DNA of 64,000 nt. Origin: Ga0077555 sp963741565 (GTDB taxonomy: Bacteria > Pseudomonadota > Alphaproteobacteria > Rhizobiales > Hyphomicrobiaceae). Location: NCBI GenBank assembly GCA_963741565.1, contig CAVUIK010000014.1, positions 1-64,000 on the forward strand, read 5' to 3'. This document shows, piece by piece, positions 16,773 through 26,405 of the stretch (position 1 is the first letter of the stretch; the number at the start of each line of letters is the position of its first letter). The notes beneath the pieces are model-generated. The model worked only from the letters and a program-made list of their open reading frames with translations, had not been told where the DNA came from and ran no database searches. The translations under genes and the position numbers were made by a program.

Positions 16773-18058
16773 ACGTCCAGTTCTTCGCCGTCGACGTAGG
16801 GGGCACCGGGCTTTTCGCGGCCGAGCTGGTGGCGGATCTTGCGCAGGTCGGATGGCTTGGGCTGGAACGGATAGCTCGCGATGTTCGATGGCGGGCTGTC
16901 ACCATAGGGCCGATCGCAGGCTGAGAGATCTTCGCGCACTTTGCCGGGACAGCCGGATGTCCTGAACGCGAGACCTTGGTCAATGATCGTATCGAGTTCT
17001 GAACCTGGAATACCGAAGTCGGTAATGCGGCCGAGGTCGTCGAAGCGCATCTGATCGACGCGCACACCTCGGTAGTCGATGAGATAGCGGGCGAGCTGCA
17101 CACGCCGCCACTGATCGCGCGGGGTCGCTGGCAGATGATCCATCAGCGATCCCTTCTCGGGAAAGAAACAGAACATGTGGCTGTGGCCGCCCATATCGAC
17201 GAGGCGTTGCACCAGATGTAGGGTCTCTGCCTCGGTTTCGCCCATACCGACGATCAGATGCGCGCCGAACTTCTCGCGACCAAAAATGTCGCGCGCGTCC
17301 TCCAGGATTTCCCAGTATTTGGCCCACGAATGCGGCGACTGCACCCCCTTGCCACGCGTGCGGTCGAAGATGTCGGGCGTCACGGCATCGAGCGCCACGG
17401 TGAAGATGTCGGCACCAAGCTCATGCAGGCGTTTGACGTCGGCGCGCGACATGGTGGTGGGGTTGGACAAGATGGATACCGGCACCGTGGCAGGATCGAT
17501 GCGGTCCGTCCAATGCTTGAGGACGGTAACCGTATCGGCATCCGAGTTGGGATGCGTAATCATCGAGATGCACATGCGGTGGAATGGTGTCTTGTTGCCG
17601 TCGGCCGCCACCTTCTCGACGATTTCGGCCATCGGAACCGCGGGCCAATCGACGCGGATGAAGTTGCGGTCGGCATAGTCGCGATCGGCTTCACGGTGAC
17701 GCGCCAGTCCGCAGTACGCGCAGTTCGCGCGACAACCTTCGGGATAGGTCAGCAGCAGGTTGAGACAGCGTGTGCACGCGCAGCCGTACATCTTGCCGGG
17801 CATCAGGCCGAGTGTAATCGCGGCCGCGGTCGATATCTGCACGTAGTCGGGCGAGCGCATGTGGGGCGTCAGGCGGTTATTGTTTGGGAGGTAGACGCCT
17901 GCAGGCGGCACGTTCGCGTGTTTGACGCGCGCCCCGTTCTTGGCGTCGCGCGGCGTGACGCCGGGCTGGCGTGGCTGCATCGCGTCGCTCGCGTTGTGGT
18001 CGGCGCCGTGCCGTCCGCTGCGCGAGGGGAGCGCCGCTTCTTGCTTCAAGCACGACAT
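16769..18058 (-). CDS. Radical SAM protein, LipS2-like lipoyl synthase component
   Basis: This 429-residue radical SAM enzyme has the cluster motif CRANCAYC and a preceding Cys group (CACTRC) that could bind an auxiliary cluster. Position next to a second radical SAM gene and the amidotransferase-like gene, and ahead of shdr genes, matches the two-component LipS1/LipS2 lipoyl synthase described for sHdr organisms, which inserts sulfur into octanoyl groups on the lipoate-binding carrier. Which of the pair is LipS1 and which LipS2 is my assignment and could be reversed. The gene overlaps gat by 4 bases. Biotin-synthase-like enzymes are the main alternative family. Confidence 0.78.
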   Translation of the reverse strand: MSCLKQEAALPSRSGRHGADHNASDAMQPRQPGVTPRDAKNGARVKHANVPPAGVYLPNNNRLTPHMRSPDYVQISTAAAITLGLMPGKMYGCACTRCLNLLLTYPEGCRANCAYCGLARHREADRDYADRNFIRVDWPAVPMAEIVEKVAADGNKTPFHRMCISMITHPNSDADTVTVLKHWTDRIDPATVPVSILSNPTTMSRADVKRLHELGADIFTVALDAVTPDIFDRTRGKGVQSPHSWAKYWEILEDARDIFGREKFGAHLIVGMGETEAETLHLVQRLVDMGGHSHMFCFFPEKGSLMDHLPATPRDQWRRVQLARYLIDYRGVRVDQMRFDDLGRITDFGIPGSELDTIIDQGLAFRTSGCPGKVREDLSACDRPYGDSPPSNIASYPFQPKPSDLRKIRHQLGREKPGAPYVDGEELDV

Positions 18059-18073
18059 CGATCACCTCATACG

Positions 18074-19147
18074 TCAGGCGGCGCAGGACGATTTCGCCCG
18101 GTCTTCGAAGGGGCCGCCGACCTTGATCGAGCAGCAGGCGTGCTGCTGCACGTAAGGGCGGCCGATTGCATTTGCCAACGCGACGGCACCGTCGGCCGGG
18201 AAGGCAATGCCGTCGAGACCCGCCATGACGGCGTAAGCGTCAGTGACGCGCTTGTGCATGCCAGCCGGCCGCGCGCAACCGAGCAGGACTTGTTTTTCAG
18301 GCAACCGGCAGCGCGCTTCGAGAAAGAACCGGCCGATGTCGCCAGTGGCGGGCGTCACATACGTGCCAGGCCGGGCATAGAACGGCATGACGACGACCAG
18401 GACGAGTGAATGGATGCCGTGCCGAGCGCAAATGTCGAGCGCGTTGGCCTCGCCGAGGATGCGGCCATAATGCAGGCCGATCACGATGTGCGGGACGACC
18501 TCCATGCGCGTCGCGCACAGTGCAGCAAGCGTTGCCTCGAAATCGTCGACGGAGCGGTCGAGATGATAGACGTCGCGGATCGTCTCGGTGGCGCCGATGA
18601 CGTCCATCATAGCCGTGTCGACACCGGCGCTTTCCATCTGCCGCGCGCGCGGCGCGTCGGTCAGCGCCGAATGGATTGCGATCTTGAGGTGCGGGAAGTC
18701 GCGCTTCAGGCCTTCGACGACCGGGAGATAACGCTCGTACTTGATTTCGTTGCGTCGGTTGGAGCCACCCGAGAGGAGAAATCCCTGGAGGTCCTGCAGC
18801 AGGATCAGATCGCGGACCTTCCGATCGAGCATCTCGGGTGACGTCGCGGGGATCATCGGTTCCAGGATCTTGGCCTGGCAGTGGTCGCAGTCGAGCGCGC
18901 AGGCGCCAGCCGTTACCGAGAATGCGGGAAACGAATTCTTGGCGCAAGCCGAGAGCTCGGACGAGCTATAGTCCTTGAAAGTCGGCGTCGAGAAGCGAAT
19001 CGATGGTAGCGGCGCGCGTTCGGCGCGGGACTGCAGTTCGGCAACGAGTGCCGGTTCGAATGTGGCGTCTTCCAGTGGTTCAATGGCGGCGATGTGCCGA
19101 TGCCAGGGCGTCGACCGGTGTGTGCTCAAAGTTGGTTGTGCCGTCAT
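18074..19147 (-). CDS. Radical SAM protein, LipS1-like lipoyl synthase component
   Basis: This 357-residue radical SAM enzyme has CALDCDHC as the SAM-cluster motif and a Cys-rich C-terminus (HACCSIKVGG, SSCAA) that may bind an auxiliary cluster. It is 15 bp upstream of the other radical SAM gene and its ATG at 19147 overlaps the soxB stop (ATGA). By context it is the partner in a split lipoyl synthase serving the sHdr pathway. No octanoyltransferase or lipoate ligase gene accompanies it in this window. Confidence 0.78.
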   Translation of the reverse strand: MTAQPTLSTHRSTPWHRHIAAIEPLEDATFEPALVAELQSRAERAPLPSIRFSTPTFKDYSSSELSACAKNSFPAFSVTAGACALDCDHCQAKILEPMIPATSPEMLDRKVRDLILLQDLQGFLLSGGSNRRNEIKYERYLPVVEGLKRDFPHLKIAIHSALTDAPRARQMESAGVDTAMMDVIGATETIRDVYHLDRSVDDFEATLAALCATRMEVVPHIVIGLHYGRILGEANALDICARHGIHSLVLVVVMPFYARPGTYVTPATGDIGRFFLEARCRLPEKQVLLGCARPAGMHKRVTDAYAVMAGLDGIAFPADGAVALANAIGRPYVQQHACCSIKVGGPFEDRAKSSCAA

Positions 19148-20860
19148 GCTCGGCTCCGGACAACTTTCACGGCGGTTGCCGTATTCGATCTGATAACCTG
19201 ACGCTTCTTGAGATGGTTGCCGACCACGTCCCAGATCGGCGGGCCTTGCGTCGCCTCGTTCACCGAGGCCCAACCCGCGACGACATAGACTTTGGCCGGA
19301 TCGATTGGTGTGCCGGTCTTCAAGTGCGTCATCCCCGAAATACGCTGGCCCATCGGTTTGTCTACGTTGATCGTATAACCCATTCCGGCAACGCGAACCA
19401 TGTCACCGCCCTGTTGATAGTAGGGATCGGGATTGAAGAGGTTGTCGGCGACGTCTTCGAGGATCATTTTGATCATCTCGCCGGTCATCGGCGTCCGATA
19501 GGTGCTGGGATAGCTGATCGCGGTGGCGTTGTAGACCTCCTCCCAGTGGATGGACTGACCGGGCAGGATCGAGGTGCCCCAACGGAAGCCGGGCGAGAAG
19601 GAAATCTCGGCATCACGCTCGGCCAGCAGTGCGTCGCCGATCATATCGTCGAGCGTTCCATTAAAGTTGCCGCGCCGATAGAGCAGCGTCTCGGCGCGGG
19701 CCAGCTCGGTCTTGAGCATGGCCTCGTGTGGTGCGCGGACGCTGGCAATCAACGCGGCCATCTCCGGGTCCGGGGTGATGGCGTCCGTCAAGACGGGAAT
19801 CAAAGCATAGCTATGATCGGACATTCGGCCATCGCGCATCTCGATGTCGAGCCGAGAGAGAAATTTTGTGTGCGAGCCGGAGGCGACAAGCAACGTCTGG
19901 CGAACCTTGACGGGGACCGGGAGAGCGTCATGGGTGTGGCCGGTGAGGATAATGTCGATGCCATCAACGCGGCCGGCGAGCTTGCGGTCGACGTCAAATC
20001 CATTATGCGACAGCAAGACCACGAGTTGCGCGCCACCTGCGCGGGCGGCCTTCACGCTCTTTCGAATGTCACTCTCACGAATTCCGAACGACCAGTTGGG
20101 CATCATCCATCGCGGGTTCGCGATTGGCGTGAACGGGAAGGCTTGGCCGATGACGGCGATCTTGATCCCGGCCTTTTCGATCAGCTTGGTAGATTGGAAT
20201 ACCGGCTCGTCGAATTCGGTGTCACGGATATTGTTGGCGAGGAATGTCGTGCGGAGCTGACCCGGGCGATACTTGTCGCCGAACAGGGCCCGCATGCGCT
20301 CGTGACCGAGGGTGAACTCCCAGTGGCCGGTCGTTGCCTCGAAGCCAAGCGTGTCGAGGACGGCGGCCATATCTGCGCCGCCTGACTTCATGACCGTGTA
20401 GGAGCCGTGAAGTGTATCGCCACCATCGAGTAGCAAGGTCCGGTCGGCGCCGCGCTCGGCCCGGATCGCCTTGATCAGGGTCGCCATACGGTCCATGCCG
20501 CCGACGCGGCCATACGTCTTCGCGAGCTCAGAAAAATCGACGTCCGTCAGTGCGTACTGGAGATGCGAGCCGGGTGCGATGCCGAAGGCTGAGAGATAGT
20601 CCGCGCCGGTGATATGCGGCGGGTGGCCGTAGACGTCGCCGACCCCGAGATTGACGGACGGCTCGCGGAAGTAATGCGGCATCAGCTGACCATGACAATC
20701 CGTCATGTGCAGGATGGTCAGCTGGCCCTTCGAACTCGAAACGCAAGAGATCGGCTTGCGTGATGCGCTGCTGCGCCGCCAAACGGGCCACGCCGCCGGT
20801 TAACCCAGTGAGCGCACCTGTGGCGATCGCGACCTGCAGAAAATCCCGACGGGAAAGCAT
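19144..20860 (-). pseudogene. soxB: soxB, thiosulfohydrolase of the Sox system, frameshifted near the N-terminus
   Basis: SoxB is a periplasmic dimanganese hydrolase that releases sulfate from SoxYZ-bound thiosulfonate. The body (520 codons, from 20706) shows metallophosphatase features: TDCHGQLMPHYFREP, LLDGGDTLHGS, LSHNGFD and ILTGHTHDA. The signal sequence MLSRRDFLQVAIATGALTGL, with a twin-arginine motif, is in another frame starting at 20860. The frames join near 20726-20728, where a GGG run appears to carry one extra base; removing it gives RFEFEGQLTILHMTD. No soxXYZA genes are in view. It overlaps lipS1-like gene by 4 bases, so soxB leads the operon. Confidence 0.88.
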
Positions 20861-20986
20861 CCAGCGCCTTGCTCATTAGTCCAGGATGGACCCGCGACCA
20901 TCCACAACTCGCAGACACTAGCATATTTGCACAACAGGCAACACGCATCGGTGTCGCCAACGAGGTGGGGTAGGCGAAGTCATTCG

Positions 20987-22546
20987 CTACATGGCGACCT
21001 GGATCAGATTGGGTCCTCCGGAAGCCAACCCGGCATCCAATGCTTTGGCGAGTTGCTCAGCAGTATCGACACGGGACGCCTTCACGCCCATGCCGCGAGC
21101 CATCGCGACCCAGTCGAGATCAGGACGGGCGAGCGACAGCATATCCACGGCGCGCGGACCCGGGTTGCGGACGCCGACGTTCGTCAGCTCGCCGCGCAAA
21201 ATATTGTAGGTTCCGTTGGCGAAGATCAACGTCGTGATGTCGAGGCCCTCGCGCGCCATCGTCCACAGCGCCTGCAATGTATACATGGCACTGCCGTCAC
21301 CGATCATGGCGATGACCTTGCGGTTGGGGCAGGCGATGGCAGCACCAATGGCAACCGGCATGCCGTAGCCGATCGAACCGCCGCGGTTATTGATCCAGTC
21401 GTGGGGAGGGGCTCCCGCGGTCTCGGGGAAAAACTCGCGACCGGTCGTGACACTTTCGTCGACGATAATCGCGTTTTCCGGGATTTTGGCGCCAAGCACG
21501 GAGGCGATCGAGGTGGGCGAGATCGCGCCCGTGGGGAGCGCGGGCCGGCGCGATGCGGCGATCCGGGCTGGCGGTGTCTTCATGGCGTCGAGTTCGATTG
21601 CCAGCGCTTCGAGGGCTGCCTCCATGTCGTCCTCGAGGCCGGCAAGCTTTGTCGACGTCGCGCCCTTCGGCATCAAGAGGCTTGGTTTTTCGGGATAGGC
21701 AAAGAACGCAACGGGCTCTCGCGCGCCAACCAGAACGAGATTGCCGGCGGCCTGCATCACGCGCAGCGCCTGTTCGACGACATAGGGAATGCGTTCGACC
21801 TGGACCCGGCCGGCGCCCCGTTCGAGGCGGGTGTTGGCGCCTTCCGTCAGGATGCCACAACCGGTCTTGGCGGCGATCCGCCCCGCAAGTTCGAGCGTGC
21901 GATGCCGCAAGGCTGTTCCGCCCATGAGCAAGGTTGCCTTTTCGCCGCTGCGCAACATGGCGGCGGCGGCCTTGACGGCGCCGTCCGAAACCTTGTTGGG
22001 AGCCGGCGCAGCAGCCGTCTCGGCGATGCCATCGGCGGGGCCCCATGCGGTGTCGGCAGGCAGGATCAGGGTTGCGATCTGTCCGGGTGTATGCCGCGCG
22101 GCATGAATGGCAAGCGCACCGTCGGCCGCGATGGTGCGCGAGTTCGGCGACGTTTTTACCCAGTGTGACATAGGCCGCGCCACGCCCTCGATGTCGGAGG
22201 TGAGCGGCGCGTCGTGAGCGATGTGATAGGTCGCGTGTTCGCCGACAATATTCACGATCCCAGAGTTCGCTTTCTTGGCGTTGTGCAGGTTTGCGAGGCC
22301 GTTCGCAAGGCCGGGGCCGAGATGAAGTAGTGTCGATGCTGGTTTGTCCAGCATGCGGTAGTATCCGTCTGCGGCGCCCGTGACGACGCCCTCGAAGAGA
22401 CCGAGGATGCAGCGCATGCCCGGCACCTTGTCGAGTGCCGCAACAAAGTGCATCTCGGATGTGCCAGGATTGGTGAAGCAGACATTCACATCGCCGGCGA
22501 GCAGTGTGCGCACCAGGCTCTCGGCTCCATTCATTTGCTCGGCCAT
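20987..22546 (-). CDS. TPP-dependent enzyme, acetolactate synthase large-subunit-like
   Basis: This 519-residue protein has the three-domain layout of ThDP-dependent decarboxylases/synthases. The catalytic Glu lies in LGLFEGVVTGAADGYYRM and the ThDP/Mg motif is GDGSAMYTLQALWT followed by ANGTYN. Members of this subgroup are often named acetolactate synthase large subunit, but no small subunit gene is near, and benzoylformate-decarboxylase-like or other 2-oxoacid activities are possible. It starts at ATG 22546, divergent from the SDR gene, with a 219-bp shared promoter region. It is separated from soxB by 126 bp and is probably not part of the sulfur operon. Confidence 0.82.
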   Translation of the reverse strand: MAEQMNGAESLVRTLLAGDVNVCFTNPGTSEMHFVAALDKVPGMRCILGLFEGVVTGAADGYYRMLDKPASTLLHLGPGLANGLANLHNAKKANSGIVNIVGEHATYHIAHDAPLTSDIEGVARPMSHWVKTSPNSRTIAADGALAIHAARHTPGQIATLILPADTAWGPADGIAETAAAPAPNKVSDGAVKAAAAMLRSGEKATLLMGGTALRHRTLELAGRIAAKTGCGILTEGANTRLERGAGRVQVERIPYVVEQALRVMQAAGNLVLVGAREPVAFFAYPEKPSLLMPKGATSTKLAGLEDDMEAALEALAIELDAMKTPPARIAASRRPALPTGAISPTSIASVLGAKIPENAIIVDESVTTGREFFPETAGAPPHDWINNRGGSIGYGMPVAIGAAIACPNRKVIAMIGDGSAMYTLQALWTMAREGLDITTLIFANGTYNILRGELTNVGVRNPGPRAVDMLSLARPDLDWVAMARGMGVKASRVDTAEQLAKALDAGLASGGPNLIQVAM

Positions 22547-22765
22547 CGCGAGATCGCTCCATCGTCAGGTTGCAGGATTGAAGGCGCGACCGCCCGGTCG
22601 ATCGCCGCGAGCCGCTGGATTGCAGATTGTCTGTGCCACCGATCTTGCCCGAAAGTGGGCAAAAGTCCAACGTCGGCCGCGCATGAACCCCGGAACAATT
22701 GACTAGGCTCCGGGGATGACCAGCCCTAACCTCCGACCGGACTTGGCCCCAAGAGGAAATGCGAG

Positions 22766-23560
22766 ATGATGCCAGCGGAATACGATGTGACGGGCAAGGT
22801 CGTTCTCGTTACGGGTGCGGGGCGCGGCATCGGCAAGGGGATTGCCCAGGTGCTTGCGGAGGCCGGTGCGGATGTTGCGATCAACGCACTGACGCCGACG
22901 TATGTCGAGGGGCTTGCCGCTGAGATGTCGGCGGCGACGGGACGGCGGGTCATTCCGGTGATCGCGGACGTGACCAAGTCGGACGGCGCCAATCGTGCGG
23001 TCGCGGACGTGATCGCCAAGCTCGGACGGGTGGATGTGCTGGTCAACGCGCTTGGCGACTCGATCAGAAAACCTCTCGTTGCGCTTCCTGGCACCGCGGG
23101 CAGTGGCACACCGATCTCCGACGACGATCTGCGCTTCATCATGGACATCAACTTGACCGAGGCGTTGTTGTGCACGCGCGCGGTCGGTCCGCACATGCTC
23201 ACGCGCAAATCCGGCAAGGTAATCAATGTCGCGGCGTGGACCGCGCATCAAGGTGGACGGGAGATCGTGCTCTACACGACGGCAAAGACGGCGCTCGCCG
23301 GCTTCACACGCGCTCAGGCGCTGGAGTGGGCGCCATTCGGAGTGCAGGTGAACTGCATAGCGCCGGGGCTGTTTCCCGATGTCGTCACCTCCGGCGAGCA
23401 GCGCGTGCGCGAAACCGCGGAGCGGGCGAAGACGGCCGTGCCACTTGGCCGGCCGGGAAAGCTGCGCGAGGCCGGGCTGCTGGCGCTTTACCTTGCGTCT
23501 GGAGCGTCAGACTACATGACCGGCCAAACCATCCTGCTCGATGGCGGAATGGGGCTGTAA
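22766..23560 (+). CDS. Short-chain dehydrogenase/reductase
   Basis: This 264-residue classical SDR has the NAD(P) motif TGAGRGIGKG, the structural NALGDS segment, the active-site Tyr-Lys spaced as YTTAK, a Ser/Val region (GKVINVAAW) and the C-terminal GQTILLDGGMGL. In the usual YxxxK motif Tyr and Lys are three residues apart, as here. The catalytic Ser usually found about 13 residues before the Tyr appears as Ala/Trp-rich sequence, so activity is likely but atypical. It is divergent from the IlvB-like gene; the physiological substrate is unknown. Confidence 0.85.
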   Translation: MMPAEYDVTGKVVLVTGAGRGIGKGIAQVLAEAGADVAINALTPTYVEGLAAEMSAATGRRVIPVIADVTKSDGANRAVADVIAKLGRVDVLVNALGDSIRKPLVALPGTAGSGTPISDDDLRFIMDINLTEALLCTRAVGPHMLTRKSGKVINVAAWTAHQGGREIVLYTTAKTALAGFTRAQALEWAPFGVQVNCIAPGLFPDVVTSGEQRVRETAERAKTAVPLGRPGKLREAGLLALYLASGASDYMTGQTILLDGGMGL

Positions 23561-23594
23561 AGAGCCAGGACGCTGATGGCGGGACGAGCTTGAT

Positions 23595-24734
23595 TTAGAG
23601 CAACTGGTCCTGCTGGAGCTGCCAACCGTTGAAGGTCACATCGGCAAACGGCACCTGGTCGACGGGAAGGTCTGCGTCGAAGGTGTTCTCGAAGACCGGC
23701 ACCGAAGGGTGCTCGCCGAGGATGTCGCCGGCAACGAGATCGGCCTCGCCATTCACGACAGCAAGGGCTGTGAATTCCATCAGTTCCGTTGTGTCGTCAC
23801 CGCCAAGCAGCGCCGCATCGAACGACGCGAGATCTGCGAGTGCGTCATTGACGACGGGGTTCAGGGCCACGATGTCCTGTGTGCCGTCGTCGTTGTCGAT
23901 CGTCTGAGCGATCGCGCGGCCTTGGTTGTCGTAGGTCGTCGTGATCCGTGCCCATGGCATGCGATTGTCAGGATCGAGGCCGACGGCCGAAGAGACGATC
24001 CCGTTGGTGAATTCAATGGTCCAGGTTGTCGTGTCGTCGTCGACGCGGGTCTGGGAAACCGGAGTCCAGTTGGCATCGTACTGGGTCGTGAGCGTCGTCC
24101 AATAGCTGGCACCCGACGGATCCCAGTTGACGATCTGGTGCGTGCCGTCGTCGTTGTCGGTCATCTGCGTGACGAGGCGGCCCTGGTCATCATAAAAAGT
24201 TGCGACCTGCGACCACGTCATCCTGTTTTCTGGGTCGAGCCCAATCGCGGACTCCGGGCGCCCGTCGACGAACTGGATTGCCCAGACCGTCGTATCGTCG
24301 TCGGTCCGGGTTTGCGAGGTCGGGGTCCAGTTGGCATCATAGTTCGTGGTGAGGGACGTCCAATACTCGGTGTTGCCGGTGTCCCAGGTCACGATCTGGT
24401 GTGTGCCGTCGTCGTTGTCGATCGTCAGGGCGGCGGCAATACCTGCACTGTCATAGGTCGTCGTTGCCGTCGACCAGTCGACGCCATTGTCTGGGTCGAC
24501 GCCAACCGCGGAGGCCGGCTTGCCGTTCGCGAAGTCGATCGTCCAGGTCGCGCCGGTGTCGTCGACTCGGGTTTGCGAGATCGGCTCCCAACTGCTGTTG
24601 TAGACGGTCGCATACGACGACCAGTACGCGCTGTTGGCGGGGTCCCAGTTGACGATCCGGTGCGTGCCATCGGGATTGTCGATGAGCTCGGAAATGGGGC
24701 GGCCTTGGCCGTCGTAGGTGATCGTCATAGTCAC
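23595..24734 (-). CDS. Tandem-repeat protein with 87-residue YD-like repeats
   Basis: This 379-residue protein of unknown function consists of three full repeats of exactly 87 residues (tyrosines at 7, 94, 181 and 268 start each unit) plus a partial fourth, and a distinct acidic C-terminal domain of about 75 residues. Each unit contains DNDDGTHQIVNWD, YDANWTPVSQTRVDDDTT and SAVGLDPDNRM. The YD and NWD patterns recall RHS/YD-repeat beta-structures. No signal peptide, membrane segment or Cys is seen. The pI must be very acidic. It may be a surface or secreted beta-solenoid protein exported without a cleavable signal, but that is a guess. Confidence 0.7.
   Translation of the reverse strand: MTMTITYDGQGRPISELIDNPDGTHRIVNWDPANSAYWSSYATVYNSSWEPISQTRVDDTGATWTIDFANGKPASAVGVDPDNGVDWSTATTTYDSAGIAAALTIDNDDGTHQIVTWDTGNTEYWTSLTTNYDANWTPTSQTRTDDDTTVWAIQFVDGRPESAIGLDPENRMTWSQVATFYDDQGRLVTQMTDNDDGTHQIVNWDPSGASYWTTLTTQYDANWTPVSQTRVDDDTTTWTIEFTNGIVSSAVGLDPDNRMPWARITTTYDNQGRAIAQTIDNDDGTQDIVALNPVVNDALADLASFDAALLGGDDTTELMEFTALAVVNGEADLVAGDILGEHPSVPVFENTFDADLPVDQVPFADVTFNGWQLQQDQLL
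23934..24716 (-). repeat. Three 261-bp direct repeats inside the repeat protein gene
   Basis: The repeat units span about 24716-24456, 24455-24195 and 24194-23934, each 261 bp, with a fourth truncated unit following. Repeat-protein identity is high in the DNDDGTHQIV and TRVDDDTT blocks and lower elsewhere, so this is an old, diverged tandem duplication that could still change copy number. Confidence 0.75.
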
Positions 24735-25559
24735 GGGCTCGCTTGGATCGCTGGATCGAATTCAAAAGACGTCGAGGCGAGCGCAACGGTCCGGCACCGG
24801 GGGCGTGACTGTCCGCGAACGCTCATACAACTGAAAGGCGGTCGTCATTGCATGTGGGACTTCTTCCAAACGCCAATGTCGCTGAGAAATGTAACGCGAC
24901 CGCTAAGATCGAAGTCAGCGGCGCTGGATTTGGCTTGGGGGAGAGCCGATTTTCGAAGCTGAATTGTAGGGCTGACATCGAGCCGGCCGTGATCGGCGAG
25001 GGATGTCTCAAAATGTGCCGAGATTTCTGAAAAAATTCAGGTGTTGCCGTGGATCGATTGGAGCGGGCGATCAGGATTGTTCCGCAGGCTGGCAACATCA
25101 ATGGCACAGCTCGGTTACGGGATTGAGCGCATGGGGCGAGCGAACCAAGGGTACCGGTTGCGGATTGTGAAGCTGACGGCGCCCAACCAGTCAAAACGGT
25201 AAGGGGATCGGCGGGCCGGAATGGGATCGTGCGCCACGCCCATTATGCCTATCGGGGGGCAAAATCGCCTGGATCACCAAGCCGGCTGGCGGGCTGTTTG
25301 CAAGCATTAGCATCGCGATCAGCCCCGGGCACTTGTTGCTGTCTGAGGCTTCCACTTCACACCTACTCGAGGTCCACCTGCAACACGATAGGATTTGAGC
25401 ATGACCCATCGAAACGCTGCTGATCGCATACCTCGGCACCTTTCTCGGTGCCCTTGGCCTTCCCACTGGCCTTCCTGGCGGCCCACCACGTGATGGCAAG
25501 CCACATTGTCCGATTCATGTCGCGCCGCTTCTTTGAAGCGATCCGTGGCGTCGACACGC
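24735..25559. other. Gene-poor stretch
   Basis: I see no credible gene here: open frames are short, lack ribosome binding sites and show no recognisable motif. The region upstream of 24734 should contain the promoter of the repeat-protein gene. Confidence 0.4.
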
Positions 25560-25812
25560 TGATCTGGGCGTTGCTCTGGTCCCTGCCGCGTCGTCTCAGG
25601 AGAAACGCACCGTACGCCTTGGCCGTATTGAACTCGCTTTGCGTCAGAGCAATGCGGCTCTCGGGATCACCGACCACGGGCCGCGTAATGTCTCGGCGCG
25701 GGAAGCGGAAACGAAGATCTCCGGCAAGCAAGGTTCTCGCTCGCGCGATGGGGCTATCCTTGCCGACGACGGATGGACCGACAATCAACGCGAGTATCCC
25801 GCGTTCGATCAT
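25560..25812 (-). pseudogene. phnN-like fragment (ribose 1,5-bisphosphokinase N-terminus)
   Basis: About 83 residues resemble the N-terminal half of PhnN: a P-loop (LIVGPSVVGKDSPIARAR), then FRFPRRDITRPVVGDPES and SEFNTAKAYGAF. The P-loop has Val-Val where Gly-Val is usual and Ser-Pro after the Lys-Asp. After GAF the similarity stops and the frame continues in Arg-rich sequence (to 25363) without the rest of the kinase. No other phosphonate gene is near. This is a truncated remnant, not a working kinase. Confidence 0.55.
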
Positions 25813-26381
25813 GACGCCTCCGATCTCCGCTCGCGGTTCGTCTCCACGCTCATCGTGACAGTTCCGTGAATCTGCGGTCGCCTGCCAGCGCCAAACTTAT
25901 TCACCCGTGGCCGAACCGCCCTATGTGCTCGAGCGTATTGATTTCGAGTCCAGCCAAGCGACCGTCCGCATGTTGCTCCTCACGAATCGATGGCCACCTC
26001 GGCGGCAACCAACCCTTTGCCTAGCGGGCCAGCGGAGGAGCCGCCCACAGCATCAGCCGGTGCCATCGCTCGGCCGATGAAGGAGTTGTGGACTTTCAGG
26101 TTCTTGGTAGGATGCAGGTTCTGTATAGGATAGTCGAATGTAGAGGGGACGAGACGACGGCAACATCGTGGAGATTTGTCGGACGCTGGACTGATCGTGT
26201 CCGCCGCGTGCAGCGGGCCAGTGCCGGAGACGCGTCAAGGCACGACGTCGCGGGACGTAAGAAACTGGGGCGAAGCGAACTCTTCTATGGCGAATTGGCT
26301 GGGAAAGCGATGATCAGACCGAAATTTCATGCCTGCGGCAGCCGGCGCAGCTGGTTTGGCCTGTGCTGATCGGGCGACCGT
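25813..26381. other. Intergenic stretch upstream of the sugar-transport operon
   Basis: No gene is recognised. The right part must contain the promoter of the ABC-transporter operon; I could not identify an operator, and no local regulator gene (LacI, GntR or DeoR type) is present here. Confidence 0.4.
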
Positions 26382-26405
26382 ATGCGTCTTGAGCCTGTAG
26401 CCTCG

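Noticed and set aside
18165..18600. Plus-strand frames inside the radical SAM genes
   Set aside because: Both radical SAM frames carry the CxxxCxxC motif and overlapping start-stop junctions; the antisense frames do not.
25363..25559. Extension of the phnN-like fragment to a full kinase
   Set aside because: After GAF the frame contains no PhnN sequence (no AHGLRYG-type motif), so the remainder is not part of that gene.
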